DNA of 64,000 nucleotides from Silicimonas sp. (GCA_022826205.1 JAJDVJ010000024.1:28254-92253), one strand, 5' to 3'. Numbered from the stretch's first letter, positions 30,778 to 40,436 are shown. Program-made: numbers and translations. Notes: generated by a model from the sequence alone, not told the origin.

Positions 30778-31417
30778 AACCAGGTCGCGCATTGCCCGTG
30801 CCGCTGATGCCCACGGACGAGATGTTGCCGACATTTCGCTGATCGCCGTGTCAAAGCTCCAGCCGCTTGACCGCATCGAGACAGTTCTCGGGCATGGGCA
30901 TCGCGTCTTCGGCGAAAACCGGTTGCAGGAAGCCCAAGAAAAGTGGCCGGCCTTTCGCGAACGCTTCCCGGATGTTGAATTGCATCTCGTTGGCGCGCTG
31001 CAGACCAACAAGGTACGGGCCGCCATGGCGTTGTTTGACGCAATTCACGTGATTGATCGCCCGAAACTCGCAACGACGATTGCCCGGATTGCAGGCGAGA
31101 CTGGAACCTGCCCAGATCTGTTCGTCCAGGTGAACACCGGAAACGAACCCCAAAAGGCAGGCGTTGCCGTAGACGACGCCGACGATCTGGTTGCGGGGTG
31201 CAGGGCACTTGACTTGCCGCTGATGGGGCTCATGTGCCTTCCGCCTGTCGACGAGTCTCCCAGCCTGCACTTCGCGCTCCTGAAGAAGATCGCGGATCGC
31301 AATAATCTGCCATGCCTGTCAATGGGAATGAGCGGCGATCTCGAAGAGGCGATCGCCCAGGGGGCAACACATGTCCGTGTGGGTTCCGCAGTTTTCGGGG
31401 CACGGGATCGCGGTTGA
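30764..31417 (+). CDS. PLP homeostasis protein, YggS family
   Basis: A 217-residue PLP-binding TIM-barrel protein that buffers pyridoxal phosphate. Lysine K31 in LIAVSKLQPLD carries PLP; GENRLQEAQEKW, LHLVGALQTNKV, VNTGNEPQKAGV and LSMGMSGDLEEAIAQGATHV are the family blocks. The start lies inside the sulfotransferase 3' end, suggesting coupled translation. Catalytic activity is not expected. Confidence 0.94.
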   Translation: MSLTETRSRIARAADAHGRDVADISLIAVSKLQPLDRIETVLGHGHRVFGENRLQEAQEKWPAFRERFPDVELHLVGALQTNKVRAAMALFDAIHVIDRPKLATTIARIAGETGTCPDLFVQVNTGNEPQKAGVAVDDADDLVAGCRALDLPLMGLMCLPPVDESPSLHFALLKKIADRNNLPCLSMGMSGDLEEAIAQGATHVRVGSAVFGARDRG

Positions 31418-31782
31418 GGCGAAAGCGTTCATCGAAATGAGCTTGGCCGATGCAAGGCATCATGCCGCCTGGACAGCATAGCCGATGGCAAGCGGCCGGA
31501 ATTTGGCTATGCGGAACGGCGGAGCGTCACCCGGAGGCAGTCGGAGACGTAAGCGTGCGTTTGAATGCGCAGGCTCCGTAACCGTGCAGGGACTGAAAGA
31601 GTGATGGCGCGAATCACGTGTGTCCCTTGTTTCGGCAAACCAGGCTGTTCCCGATGCCAGCAGAATGGACGCGGGACGCGGTGAATTGGCCATCCTTTCG
31701 TGGGCGCAGTGGCGACAGGTGATGTTCGCACATGGCGCTGCCAGCGGTTGCATACTGGATGAACTGCATTCCATGCGAGAGA
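31418..31782. other. Intergenic, nothing recognised
   Basis: 365 bp between convergent yggS and the L,D-transpeptidase gene. No gene or clear terminator with a T tract was found. Confidence 0.4.
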
Positions 31783-32364
31783 CTACGCGTGAGGCGGAAC
31801 GATCAAGCTCGTGCCAATCGGCAGATGACGGGAGATCCATGCGAGGTGATCGGGCCGCAGCGCAATGCAGCCTTCCGTAGGGCAACCGATTCGTCGCCAC
31901 CGATGCACGAAGATCGCCGAGCCCACTCTTGGCATTGCATCCGGCCAGTTCCAATCCGTCAGCAACACGAGGTCGTAGAGTCGGTCCGAACGCCAAAGCC
32001 GCTCGTGGGATGCTCCAAAGGGTGCCCGTACCATTTTATTGTAGGCGGGGTGTCCGGCATCATCGCACCAGCAGTCATCCGGATGGATCATTCTGGCCCA
32101 AGGTGCAGGTCTCGCAATCCGGTCGGCACGGTAGAGCATCCCTACAATCTGATGGATGCCCGCAGGCGTGCCGCCATCTCCTTCACGCTTTTCCTCGACT
32201 ATGCCACTGCGGCCAATGGTGCAGGGAAATCTCCGCTTTCGGAACCAAAGCCCGGATGGGGAAAGAACCATGTCGGCAGGCAGGCCGTGTCGTCCGCGCC
32301 GCGCCACCCGGTCGAAGCGGTGTCCATTCGAACCGAATGCCGTCGCCTTGGCTGGTTCGTTCAC
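31783..32364 (-). CDS. L,D-transpeptidase (YkuD) family protein
   Basis: A 193-residue YkuD-fold protein. The catalytic site is H154...C166 in [18 protein letters not shown], the canonical HxxxxxxGC-x3-GC pattern of peptidoglycan L,D-transpeptidases; [20 protein letters not shown] is the conserved lead-in. No signal peptide is evident, as in other short members of the group. The start is a GTG overlapping the ribA stop as GTGA, which argues for coupling; an internal ATG at residue 32 ([10 protein letters not shown]) also fits homologues. Confidence 0.85.
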   Translation of the reverse strand: MNEPAKATAFGSNGHRFDRVARRGRHGLPADMVLSPSGLWFRKRRFPCTIGRSGIVEEKREGDGGTPAGIHQIVGMLYRADRIARPAPWARMIHPDDCWCDDAGHPAYNKMVRAPFGASHERLWRSDRLYDLVLLTDWNWPDAMPRVGSAIFVHRWRRIGCPTEGCIALRPDHLAWISRHLPIGTSLIVPPHA

Positions 32365-33437
32365 AGAATATGCCCCGATTTACTGGCCTTGACGTCAAGG
32401 TAGTCCGCGTTTTCGGCGGTTCTTCCGACCTTCAGGGGAACCCGCTCGACGACCTCGATTCCTTGCGTCTTCATCATGTCGACCTTGGCCGGATTGTTGG
32501 TCAGCAGGCGCACCGATGAGAACCCAAGTCGCTTCAGGATATCGGCTCCCGTGCGAAAGTCGCGCTCGTCATCCTCGAATCCAAGTCGATGATTGGCCTC
32601 AACGGTGTCAAATCCCTGATCCTGCAGCCTGTATGCTCTCATCTTGTTGGCCAGGCCAATGCCGCGACCTTCCTGATGGAGGTAGAGCAGAGCGCCCGCT
32701 CCTTCTTCCTCCATCTGCCTTAGGGCCGCATGCAACTGTGCCCCGCAATCGCATTTCAGGGAACCAAGGACATCGCCAGTGAAGCAAGCCGAATGCAGTC
32801 TCGTTAGCACAGGTTCGCTCCGTGCCGGTTTCCCAATTTCGACAGCCACATGATCCTCTCCGCCATCATCGGGCCGAAACACGTGCACGCGGCCATGCCC
32901 GGCGAGGGAGGTAGGAACTCGGCCTGCGACAACTCCTTCATGGGATGCCGGCGCCGTCAGGACTTCATCAAGACCGTTCGCGTCCAGCACCGTCAGTTCG
33001 GGGGGCGGCGCTTCCGCGCACTCTGTCACTATGGCCGCCGGGAGGAGCCGTGCTGACTTGACCAGGCGGAGGGCGAGACCGTGTATTCGGGCCGAGCCGT
33101 CCCGTTCAGATACGAAGGGCCCCTTCATTGGTCTCGAGAGGTCGTCTTGCGGGTCGGCAACCGAGGCCACCCAGTCTGCAGTCGCGTCGAGTGGCAGCCG
33201 AAGCCGCGCAAATTCTCCGTCATAGGCACGTGCGCTCAGTGTTTCCGCGCGGCGTGCAGTGATCACCAAGACGGAAGCGCCTTGCTTCCTGACGTCCGCA
33301 AGCCTGACGGGGTCAATCCCGTCCGCTGCGAGGACGAGCGCATTCGAAGTGCCGGACGCGAGCACGACCGGCAGTCCCAGCCGCAAGTCGGTGCGTGCCC
33401 GCGCGATGCGTTCCCGGAGGTTCGGTTTCAGCGACAT
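32361..33437 (-). CDS. ribA: GTP cyclohydrolase II
   Basis: First enzyme of riboflavin synthesis, opening GTP to a pyrimidine with loss of formate. The 358-residue protein has the Zn site [15 protein letters not shown], the GTP-binding [16 protein letters not shown] and the nucleophile region [10 protein letters not shown]. The N-terminal about 150 residues are the divergent extension seen in alphaproteobacterial RibA and not a DHBP synthase. Coupled to the downstream L,D-transpeptidase gene. Confidence 0.94.
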   Translation of the reverse strand: MSLKPNLRERIARARTDLRLGLPVVLASGTSNALVLAADGIDPVRLADVRKQGASVLVITARRAETLSARAYDGEFARLRLPLDATADWVASVADPQDDLSRPMKGPFVSERDGSARIHGLALRLVKSARLLPAAIVTECAEAPPPELTVLDANGLDEVLTAPASHEGVVAGRVPTSLAGHGRVHVFRPDDGGEDHVAVEIGKPARSEPVLTRLHSACFTGDVLGSLKCDCGAQLHAALRQMEEEGAGALLYLHQEGRGIGLANKMRAYRLQDQGFDTVEANHRLGFEDDERDFRTGADILKRLGFSSVRLLTNNPAKVDMMKTQGIEVVERVPLKVGRTAENADYLDVKASKSGHIL

Positions 33438-33826
33438 CGGTGTCCGGTACCGTTCATATCTCTAACCAAGCCTGTTTCCGCGATTCTTCGTAGGCTTACA
33501 ACGAATGGTTGATATGCGGGAGACGCCCCGGCCAATCAAGGCTGGGCGAACATGTTCGAAACATGAGGACCTTTTGTGTGGAACTACATGCGGGCCGCTG
33601 ATCGGAATTTGCCCTGCCCGGCCTTTCGGCCGCCCAACGTCGCCATGCCATTGCACAACGTCGTGCCACGAAAGCAGAATGTCGAAAGGTGCCAACTAAT
33701 CATTGAAAGTCCCAATATTTGAAACATTTCCGCTACCTGTGACACGTCCCGGTGAAATCTTGCAGCATTTCTTGCAAGATGCCTGGCGCCCCCGCATCTG
33801 CTCCTAGGATAGCTGCGGAGGACGCT
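33438..33826. promoter_or_regulatory. Long cenR upstream region
   Basis: 389 bp between divergent ribA and cenR. Contains an inverted repeat TCTTGCA/TTGCAAGA near 33757-33779, about 50 bp before the cenR start, inside what would be the 5' untranslated region. Otherwise no gene. A role in cenR autoregulation is speculative. Confidence 0.35.
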
Positions 33827-34516
33827 ATGGCCCAAAACCTGAAAAAGATATTGCTGGTGGATGACGATGACGACCTGCGCGAGGCGCTGGGCGAACAGCT
33901 GATTCTGACCGAAGACTTCGACGTCTTCGAGGCCGCAAATGGTGCCGAGGCCATACAGAAGGTCAAGCAGGCGCTATACGACCTGGTGATACTGGACGTC
34001 GGACTGCCTGACACGGACGGACGCGAGCTTTGTCGCGTGCTGAGAAAGCAGGGCGTCAAATGTCCGATCCTCATGCTGACAGGGCACGACACCGATGCCG
34101 ACACGATCCTTGGTCTTGATGCCGGTGCCAATGACTACGTCACCAAGCCGTTCAAGTTTCCCGTACTGCTCGCGCGGATTCGTGCGCAGCTCAGGCAGCA
34201 CGAACAGTCCGAGGACGCAGTATTTCAGCTTGGACCATACACGTTCCAGCCCGCCCAGAAGATGTTGCTCACGGAAGACGAGAAGAAGATTCGCCTGACC
34301 GAGAAGGAAACGAACATCCTGAAATTTCTCTATCGAGCCTCGGAGGGAGTCGTGGCGCGCGACGTTCTTCTCCACGAGGTTTGGGGATACAATGCCGGCG
34401 TCACGACGCATACGCTTGAGACGCACATCTACCGGTTGCGGCAGAAGATAGAGCCGGAACCCTCGAATGCGCGTTTGCTGATTACCGAGTCTGGCGGATA
34501 TCGACTGGTTGCGTAA
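33827..34516 (+). CDS. cenR: OmpR-family response regulator, CenR-like
   Basis: DNA-binding response regulator of 229 residues. Receiver domain: acidic cluster VDDDDD at 11-16, phosphoacceptor D57 in LVILDVGLPDTDG, switch T85 in LMLTGHDT, K107 in VTKPF. Winged-helix effector domain 130-229 with RLTEKETNILKFLYRA and THTLETHIYRLRQKIEP. Sequence and solitary context match CenR, the cell-envelope regulator of Caulobacter and Rhodobacter. The ATG at 33827 has GCGGAGG just upstream; an upstream in-frame ATG at 33752 is disfavoured. No histidine kinase is next to it. Confidence 0.88.
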   Translation: MAQNLKKILLVDDDDDLREALGEQLILTEDFDVFEAANGAEAIQKVKQALYDLVILDVGLPDTDGRELCRVLRKQGVKCPILMLTGHDTDADTILGLDAGANDYVTKPFKFPVLLARIRAQLRQHEQSEDAVFQLGPYTFQPAQKMLLTEDEKKIRLTEKETNILKFLYRASEGVVARDVLLHEVWGYNAGVTTHTLETHIYRLRQKIEPEPSNARLLITESGGYRLVA

Positions 34517-34534
34517 CTGGAGTGAGAGGTCTTT

Positions 34535-34561
34535 GGGCACGTCACCGCAATTGACGTGTCC
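34535..34561 (+). terminator. Strong stem-loop after cenR
   Basis: GGGCACGTCA at 34535-34544 pairs with TGACGTGTCC at 34552-34561 (ten pairs, one G-T) around a seven-base loop, 18 bp after the cenR stop. The stem is convincing, but no T run follows. Confidence 0.45.
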
Positions 34562-34670
34562 ACGACATCGAACGTGAGCCTGCGCAGGGTTTGCCTCGCG
34601 GGGGGTCGCAAGACGCTTGCCGCCGCAATTGGCCAAGTCTAGTGTCCCGCGCAAAGAGTTCAGGTGTTTC

Positions 34671-35351
34671 ATGCTGATAGGCATCCTGCAATGTGGCCAC
34701 TTTCCGACCGCAGACGGCTACGCGGACCGCACCTACACGGACCTATACTCAGGCGTCCTGGCCGGACACGGACTGGCCTTCCGGACCTGGAGCGTGGTCG
34801 ACATGGAATTCCCGGATTCCGTCAGTGATGCCGAAGGCTGGCTGCTCACGGGTTCCCGGCACGGGGCCTATGATAGCCAGCCATTCATTCCACCCTTGGA
34901 AAACTTCATCCGCAATGCCCGCACGGACGGCATCCCGATGGTCGGGATATGTTTCGGGCACCAGATCATCGCACAGGCGCTCGGAGGACGGGTCGAGAAG
35001 TTCTCCGGCGGATGGTCGGTCGGTCGCGTCGAATACGATTTCGAAGGCGAGACCATTGCGGTGAACGCATGGCATCAGGACCAAGTGGTCCGGAAGCCGG
35101 ACATGGCTCGCACCATAGCCACGGCGGACGGCTGCGATTATGCAGGTCTGGCCTACGGAAACTGGGCCCTGACTGTTCAGCCTCATCCTGAATTCGACGA
35201 CGACGCGGTTCGCATGCTCTTGGACACTCGCGCTCGGGGCGTGGTTCCGGAAGACCGCATGGAAGAGGCGCGCGAAGGCCTATGCCTTCCGGTGTCGCCG
35301 GAACTGCTCGGGGCCAGGATGGCCCAGTTCCTCAAAGCCGCCCGCACCTGA
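34671..35351 (+). CDS. Class I glutamine amidotransferase-like protein
   Basis: A 226-residue stand-alone GATase domain. Nucleophile C94 in GICFGHQ, with H172 and E174 in QPHPEF, completes the triad; the sequence begins MLIGILQCGHFPTADGYADR. Resembles the GMP synthase-like GATase1 proteins that hydrolyse gamma-glutamyl bonds in polyamine or glutamyl-amide catabolism. No synthetase partner is adjacent, so the substrate is unknown. Confidence 0.87.
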   Translation: MLIGILQCGHFPTADGYADRTYTDLYSGVLAGHGLAFRTWSVVDMEFPDSVSDAEGWLLTGSRHGAYDSQPFIPPLENFIRNARTDGIPMVGICFGHQIIAQALGGRVEKFSGGWSVGRVEYDFEGETIAVNAWHQDQVVRKPDMARTIATADGCDYAGLAYGNWALTVQPHPEFDDDAVRMLLDTRARGVVPEDRMEEAREGLCLPVSPELLGARMAQFLKAART

Positions 35352-36430
35352 TCGGCCCGCCATCACGAAGATGCGCCGTCCGTTGCCCATGCGCGTCTCC
35401 CCGACTGTTCCGACGACAGGCGGGCCTGCAGGTCACGCGGCGCCTGTCATCTTGGCTGGCGGGAAAGCATGTCGCGACGCGGCGAAAGGACGAAATCAAA
35501 CTCGGATCATCGCGTAGATTGACGCTTGCGTGTCAGGCGTCGTGCCACGCACGATTCACGGCAACTTGAGCTGTTTTCGGGCGGCGGGCGCGGAAGTTGC
35601 GCTCGTTGCGGATCTTGCAAAGAGACGACTGTCCATACCTTAACTTTTTGGAATCATTGCAATAATATTCGACCCCTGGTCCGTTCACGCGGTGTGTCAA
35701 CACTATTGCAACACGGCGCATCGGCGGCAAAGGCAAGCATTCCCGCGAACCGCCCGCCAGCGACCGCAGGGCCACAGCCGAATCGCCCGGAAACCAGTCC
35801 TCTCGGAAATGTCGGTTGCGGCGGTGGCCGATGCGCTTCCACGGCTCGACGGAACACTTGCCGACAATGGCACGATCATTCCGTTTGGCCGCGGAGATCC
35901 GGAGCGGAGCGTCATGCCTCGGATTCGCTTCCGAAGCCGTGATGAAAGATGCTCGATCCAGCAAGAAGGCGAGCGCATCTCTCGCTGACAATTGCAATCC
36001 TTTCATTTTTCTGGAGGCGCCGAACCCATGGAAATCCGTGCCGGCACCATGGCTGCACCGTCGACCGTGCGGCAGCATACGCGTTCGATCCAGCCGTGCT
36101 TCCGTGTCCGAGTGGAGGTCGACCATGTCCGAATCGTCTTGAGTTGCATCCCTCTGCCGCGTGGCGCGTGGAAGCGCCTGGGTCACTGTTTCGCAAAGCT
36201 CCAAATGCATGGGATCCCAGCCCGGTTTCTGAACGATGCCACGGCAATCCCGCCAAATGCACCAAACTCTCGATGACGGCCTGCGGGATCATTGATCCGG
36301 ACGCAACGCGGACACCATTCGGTCAAGAACCTTGCGAGTTGAGGACGGCGAGCATGTGCTGCATGGCTTCCTCGCGAAGAATGTTCCCCTGCATCGTACG
36401 GCATGCGGTCGATCGCCTGGATGCGTCGCT
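35352..36430. other. 1.1-kb gap without a recognisable gene
   Basis: Several overlapping open frames exist on both strands but none resembles a protein family. A short AT-rich patch (35636-35670) stands out. This looks like eroded DNA next to the DNA-repair gene that follows. Confidence 0.4.
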
Positions 36431-37240
36431 TCACCCGCTCGCCCGCCCTGACCTGCTTCGTCTCCCTGGTTCCCGCTTCCTTTCCTTGTACCGCTCGTGA
36501 TCGGGGAGGTGTCGCGTATGTCGCCGGATCACCTCCGTCGAGAGATCGTCGAAGTGCCGCTCCACCAGAACGGTCGCGACGTCCGGGTGCGCCTTTGCCA
36601 TGTCGCTCACGACCCACCCTATGCCCGTCTGTATGAACCGCTCGCGTTCGACCACCAGCTCCGCAACCGTCGTCGCGATGAGCGGATGGTACGCCTCATC
36701 GTGCGCCACCGCCCTGAACGGCACGATTGCCGCACGACGCTGCCAGAGATCGTTGGCGTTTCGCCATCCGGCGATTCGTTCGGCTACCCCAGTCCCGCCG
36801 AGGCGGATCAGCGGACCCAGCACTCGCACGCTGAACCAGTCGCTTGTTGACCAGTCGAAGAAGGCACCCTCAGCGAAGAGATCTTCGGACACTTCCAGAA
36901 GCCGGTCCGAGTGCAATCGCCGCACGAGATGCTTCTGCATGTAGAGGATCCCCGCGAACTTGTCCTCAGCAAGGTTTTCCTTGATCAGTGATCGGACCAG
37001 GGCGAGCTGATCGTCGTCCGCCAGCCGGTCGATCCCTTGCTCGCTCCGCCACTCAGTGAGGATTCGCGCGACCACCGGCGTCTTCACTCCGCGGTAGCCG
37101 ATGGCGTGCTTCAGGTAGTTCTCGAACCACGTCTTCGTGTTCGGATCCGCGACCGAGTCCAGTCGCCGCTGCAGGTCCGCGACCATATCGGCGCTTCTCG
37201 ACGAAGGGCGGCGTCTATCGCTGGGCATCATTGGACTCAC
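36431..37240 (-). CDS. DNA alkylation repair protein (AlkD-like HEAT repeat)
   Basis: A 269-residue all-helical protein. MVADLQRRLDSVADPNTKTWFENYLKHAIGYRGVKTP, then ILYMQKHLVRRL, SDWFSVRVLGPLI, and FIQTGIGWVVSDMAKAHPD match the DNA alkylation repair family (AlkC/AlkD-type glycosylases). The last about 30 residues are basic (KERKREPGRRSRSGRASG) and may bind DNA. Its start overlaps the SRPBCC gene stop by 26 bp. Confidence 0.86.
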   Translation of the reverse strand: MSPMMPSDRRRPSSRSADMVADLQRRLDSVADPNTKTWFENYLKHAIGYRGVKTPVVARILTEWRSEQGIDRLADDDQLALVRSLIKENLAEDKFAGILYMQKHLVRRLHSDRLLEVSEDLFAEGAFFDWSTSDWFSVRVLGPLIRLGGTGVAERIAGWRNANDLWQRRAAIVPFRAVAHDEAYHPLIATTVAELVVERERFIQTGIGWVVSDMAKAHPDVATVLVERHFDDLSTEVIRRHTRHLPDHERYKERKREPGRRSRSGRASG

Positions 37241-37748
37241 GCCGCGTAATTTCCGCCTTCGCCTCCCGGGCGAACTCCTCGATGAACTTCCGTTGGTCGA
37301 AGAACAGGCGGCGCATCACCTTCGGCATAATCCCAAGCGCGGTCGTCTCCTCCGTGAACTCGCCAATGGTGCCACCCTGCTGTGCCCTGAACTCGGCTAC
37401 ATACCGTCCCTCGAAGACCCCGTCTGCGCCTGTCTGCAGGACAAGCCTGCTCGATGGCGTGCTCTCCAGGATCCGGAAGCGAACGGTCATGCCCGTCGAA
37501 TTCAATGATTCGGTCCAGGACATCCTGTCGTCAGCGATCTCAACCTTGCCGATGTCCGACCGCCAGTTCGGCTGACCCTCGAAATCCGCATACACCTGCC
37601 AGACTGCCTGAACGGGCGCATCGAAACGGACTCTCACGGTGGTGCTGGTGGTTGCAGGCAGCAGGAGAACGATGGCGATGGCAAGCCCTGCCAGGACAGC
37701 CACCGCAACGACAACCAGCGTCATCGATCCGGTTCCGGAAAAGCTCAT
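37215..37748 (-). CDS. Membrane-anchored SRPBCC-domain protein
   Basis: A 177-residue protein with one N-terminal membrane segment (TLVVVAVAVLAGLAIAIVLL) followed by a helix-grip fold: VRFDAPVQAVWQVYADFEGQPNWRS, then SRLVLQTGADGVFEGRYVAEF and GTIGEFTEETTALGIMPKVM. This is the polyketide cyclase/SRPBCC lipid- or hydrophobe-binding fold. The ligand is unknown. It probably forms an operon with the AlkD-like gene. Confidence 0.8.
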   Translation of the reverse strand: MSFSGTGSMTLVVVAVAVLAGLAIAIVLLLPATTSTTVRVRFDAPVQAVWQVYADFEGQPNWRSDIGKVEIADDRMSWTESLNSTGMTVRFRILESTPSSRLVLQTGADGVFEGRYVAEFRAQQGGTIGEFTEETTALGIMPKVMRRLFFDQRKFIEEFAREAKAEITRRESNDAQR

Positions 37749-38059
37749 TCTCCACCTCTGGCCTCGACCCGAAATCTCCTGGCACGCTGATGCCTGCACG
37801 GCTGGCCGCCGCTGTCAACTTCAGGCGTGCCTGGATCGTCTGCATCCGACAATGTCACCTGTCCCTTTCTTCCCGAACTGTCCCGGTTGAGTTGGGGCCT
37901 GCAGTTTCAGCGAAGTCCGAAATGCCGCATCCGCGCGTGTCATGTCGCGCGATTCCCAGGGAGTCGACCACCCGTGTCATCCGTTGGCGCATGGCTGCCA
38001 GAACAGCTGCAAACGACTTGGTCCCCGGCGCAGTTTCGTTCCTTGTTCGCCAGCCTGCT
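37749..38059. other. Intergenic upstream of the tRNA-like scar
   Basis: 310 bp with no gene recognised; contains the promoter region for the SRPBCC/AlkD pair. Confidence 0.35.
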
Positions 38060-38115
38060 CTCGACCTGAACTTCCAGCCGGCAGGTTGAGGGTTCGAATC
38101 CTTCCCGGATCGCCA
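38060..38115 (+). repeat. tRNA 3'-end-like fragment, possible attachment site
   Basis: GAGGGTTCGAATCCTTC at 38088-38104 forms a complete five-pair T arm with the invariant TTCGAAT loop; it is followed by CCGGATC, then GCCA, as in an acceptor 3' strand with discriminator G and CCA. No matching 5' acceptor strand (GATCCGG) or D arm lies at the right distance, so this is not a complete tRNA. Such 3' duplicates are commonly left by integrative elements. It is followed by several insertion-sequence scars, which supports an island edge. Confidence 0.5.
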
Positions 38116-39465
38116 TACAAAGTGATGTCATAACAACATGCTACGGGTGTCTTCTCTTTGACGGTCCGTTGCCCCTTCGACCGCGTGGCAAACCATTGGC
38201 AAACAGTTCAGGTCAGCCCTGCGTCGCCAACCGGCGGTCGGCGTCCTCGACGACGGCGACGGTTCCACGAATCCGTGGCAGCCGTTCCGCCAAGCGGTCG
38301 CCGTCGCGTCGTACCGGGACCGGCATTCCCGGCGGCCCGATCCCGACCCCCCGATCGCCGGGCATCCGCCAACGTCATGGATTCCGGGCCCGCGTGATTC
38401 GACCGAAAGCGGACGAAGGTCCGGTCTCCCCGAGGGGGTGGCTGCCTTGGTGACATTGGGCGGCGACCTTGAGTGAAACTGGGTGCCTACCTTCGTGAAA
38501 CTTGGTAACCGCGCGCGCAGCCGCAGCGCGCCGGTCCTGGTCCGCCGACGTCCCGTTTTCCCCGCTCCCCGTCCGGTCAGCGCGGCACGAGCTCGCGCCA
38601 GCCGCCGTCGGCAAGCGCCCGCGCCTTCGGGATCCAGCGCCGAACCTGCGAGCGCATCCAGCTGTCGGAGCCCCACTCGCCGGCCACGGCGTCCTCGCCC
38701 TAGACGTCCATGGCGATCCCGCGCGCCGACCTGTCGGCCCCGATCCCGCGCATCACGATCAGCAGACTGCCATGATCTCTCACTGAATGCATCTCCCCTC
38801 CGTCCCTCGGGCCGGGAGTTCCGGCGGCTGCCCTCGAAACGACCCGACCAAGTCTGTCTGGTCAACCACTCAAGTCCGGTTTGGCGCCACGCAAGATGCA
38901 AGCAACGGAGATCTGCGTGCCAAGGCGACACGATGACTGAGTGCCGTTGAGGCTGGAATTGTCATGGCATTCGCGTCGGTACGTCACCCTTGTAACCTGC
39001 GAGATCACGTCTGTCCCACGCCAAAAATGTTTGGTCAGCAATGTCAGTTGCATCCAAGAAGAACAGTGGTCAAATGCGCCCATGCAGGCCTTTTGCATCG
39101 AATCCTGCGTGTTGAGAAATTTCGGGAAATCGCGGCGGCATGGCGCTTGTCTGCGATCTCAACGCAACGGGTCGGGTAACGCGCCGCGCACCTCGACATG
39201 AAAATCTCGCGGCGATGGAACCGGCAAGAGTGTCGGAATACGCCAGAGCCAAGGCGGATGTCAGGCGCACTCCCGACGGGCTGCCGATCCACGGCTTCAC
39301 GACGCTGCCCGCCGACCTGGCCGCGTTGACACTGAACGAGGTGACATTGCCGGGCAGTCCGGACCACGCCATTGCGCTGCGCGCTGTCCAGTCACGCGCC
39401 CCCTGGGAAATGATTCCCGTTGGCTGTCATGCCTTCCCCTGTGAATTCCGCATTGAGCGTCATTC
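38116..39465. other. 1.35-kb gene-poor island segment
   Basis: No intact gene is seen. A minus-strand frame near 38580-38770 (VMRGIGADRSARGIAMDV, stop, then SWMRSQVRRWIPKARALADG) looks like a broken protein-coding remnant. The right half (38900-39460) is less GC-rich and featureless. The IS21-like repeats annotated separately lie inside. Confidence 0.4.
38449..38512 (+). repeat. Three 22-bp-spaced repeats like an IS21-family terminus
   Basis: TGACATTGGG (38451), TGAAACTGGG (38473) and TGAAACTTGG (38495) recur at an exact 22-bp step with similar spacers (GCGACCT, GCCTACCT). Multiple direct repeats of this kind are IstA-binding sites at the ends of IS21-family elements. No istA or istB gene lies nearby, so this is a solo end or a deletion remnant. 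Confidence 0.5.
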
Positions 39466-40164
39466 TCAGATCTGCTTCGCGCCGCCGCACAGTCTGGTCG
39501 ACCTGTCCTCGCGACGTATCACCGAACAGTAACGGAGTTCGCCCAGGCACTGGAACCGCGTGCGATCCACGACGCCACCCGCCGAGCGGTGCCAGTGGCC
39601 GAAGATCCAGAGATCCGGCCGGTGGAGTTCAAGCATCGCGTTCAGCGCCTGCATGGTCCGCGACATGGGTTGGTGAACCCGGTTGCCCGGAAACAGTGCT
39701 CGGATTGCGTCTGCCGGCGCATCGTGCGTCACCATGATGCGAGGTCGTGCCGCGGCGTAGCGGTCGACGATCGAGTTGAGCTCCGTGATCGAGCACTCCT
39801 CGTCCTCCCACCAGTCCAGCCCTTGGGTGCGCAGGTGCCGGTCGACCGAGAATGCGCCGCCAATGAACATAATGTCCCAGTTCGGATCGTAATGCCCGTC
39901 CGGGATCCACCCGGGCATTGCCCGGCAGATTTCCGGGTCGTCGTGGTTGCCGCGGATGAAGCCGCAAGTGCCTGTATTCTCCGAGAAGAAGTTGCCAACA
40001 CGCTCTGCTGTGCGGTGATCGAGAAATCCGTGGCCGAAGTCGCCGATCTGCACGACGGCCACCCCCCTGCCCAGCACGCGCCGCGCGAACGCGTGGAACG
40101 GCGGAAACATCCCGTGGATGTCGCCCACGAGAAGCACTTTCCCTATGTCCGCGAAATCGATCAT
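39466..40164 (-). CDS. Metallophosphoesterase, calcineurin-like
   Basis: A 232-residue di-metal phosphoesterase. VLLVGDIHGMFPPFHAFARR at the N-terminus gives GDIHG, VVQIGDFGHG is a divergent second motif, FIRGNHDDPE gives GNHD, and IFGHWHRS the C-terminal GHWH. The ATG at 40164 (MIDFADIGKVLL) is preferred to one 36 bases upstream. It is a lone gene on the scarred segment and could be cargo; phage and island versions of this family are common. Substrate unknown. Confidence 0.83.
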   Translation of the reverse strand: MIDFADIGKVLLVGDIHGMFPPFHAFARRVLGRGVAVVQIGDFGHGFLDHRTAERVGNFFSENTGTCGFIRGNHDDPEICRAMPGWIPDGHYDPNWDIMFIGGAFSVDRHLRTQGLDWWEDEECSITELNSIVDRYAAARPRIMVTHDAPADAIRALFPGNRVHQPMSRTMQALNAMLELHRPDLWIFGHWHRSAGGVVDRTRFQCLGELRYCSVIRREDRSTRLCGGAKQI

Positions 40165-40204
40165 TCGCGCGTCATTGGATGGCCATCCGTTGGGTGTCAA
40201 CTAG

Positions 40205-40436
40205 GCCGGCAACCCGATGCTTCGCAGCCACCTGGTGCAGATGACGTGGCGCCGGCTGTTCCACCAGCCTAGCGGTGTAATGTCGAAATGATTCCGGAAA
40301 CACGTCAGCGCCCGCAACGGGCGTTCTCGGAAGCGGACGACTGTGGCACTGGTGCGCAAGCTGCTTGTTGGCGCTGTGGCGCTACGCCACAGCCGGGTTG
40401 GTGTCGGAGGGAGCGGGCCTGAGAGGGCGACACTGA
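40205..40436 (+). pseudogene. IS110-family transposase C-terminal remnant, frameshifted
   Basis: From 40205 one frame reads AGNPMLRSHLVQMTWRRLFH, hits a stop after VMSK, continues FRKHVSARNG and TTVALVRKLLV, and then the reading shifts one frame to LALWRYATAGLVSEGA and a stop at 40436. In order this is the C-terminal IS110/IS1111 pattern (GN-x-x-x-R, a W-R helix, RK-T-x-VAL-x-RKLL, ALWRYxTxGxVxEGA). A stop codon and a frameshift make it non-functional, and the N-terminal catalytic domain is absent. Confidence 0.75.

Noticed and set aside
37940..38131. Small minus-strand protein containing REGFEPSTCRLE
   Set aside because: This peptide is the reverse translation of a tRNA T arm and acceptor, a well-known source of false gene calls. 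The DNA is better read as a tRNA-like fragment.
39140..39532. A 130-residue plus-strand frame on the island
   Set aside because: It overlaps the 3' end of the phosphoesterase gene on the other strand and has no domain resemblance.
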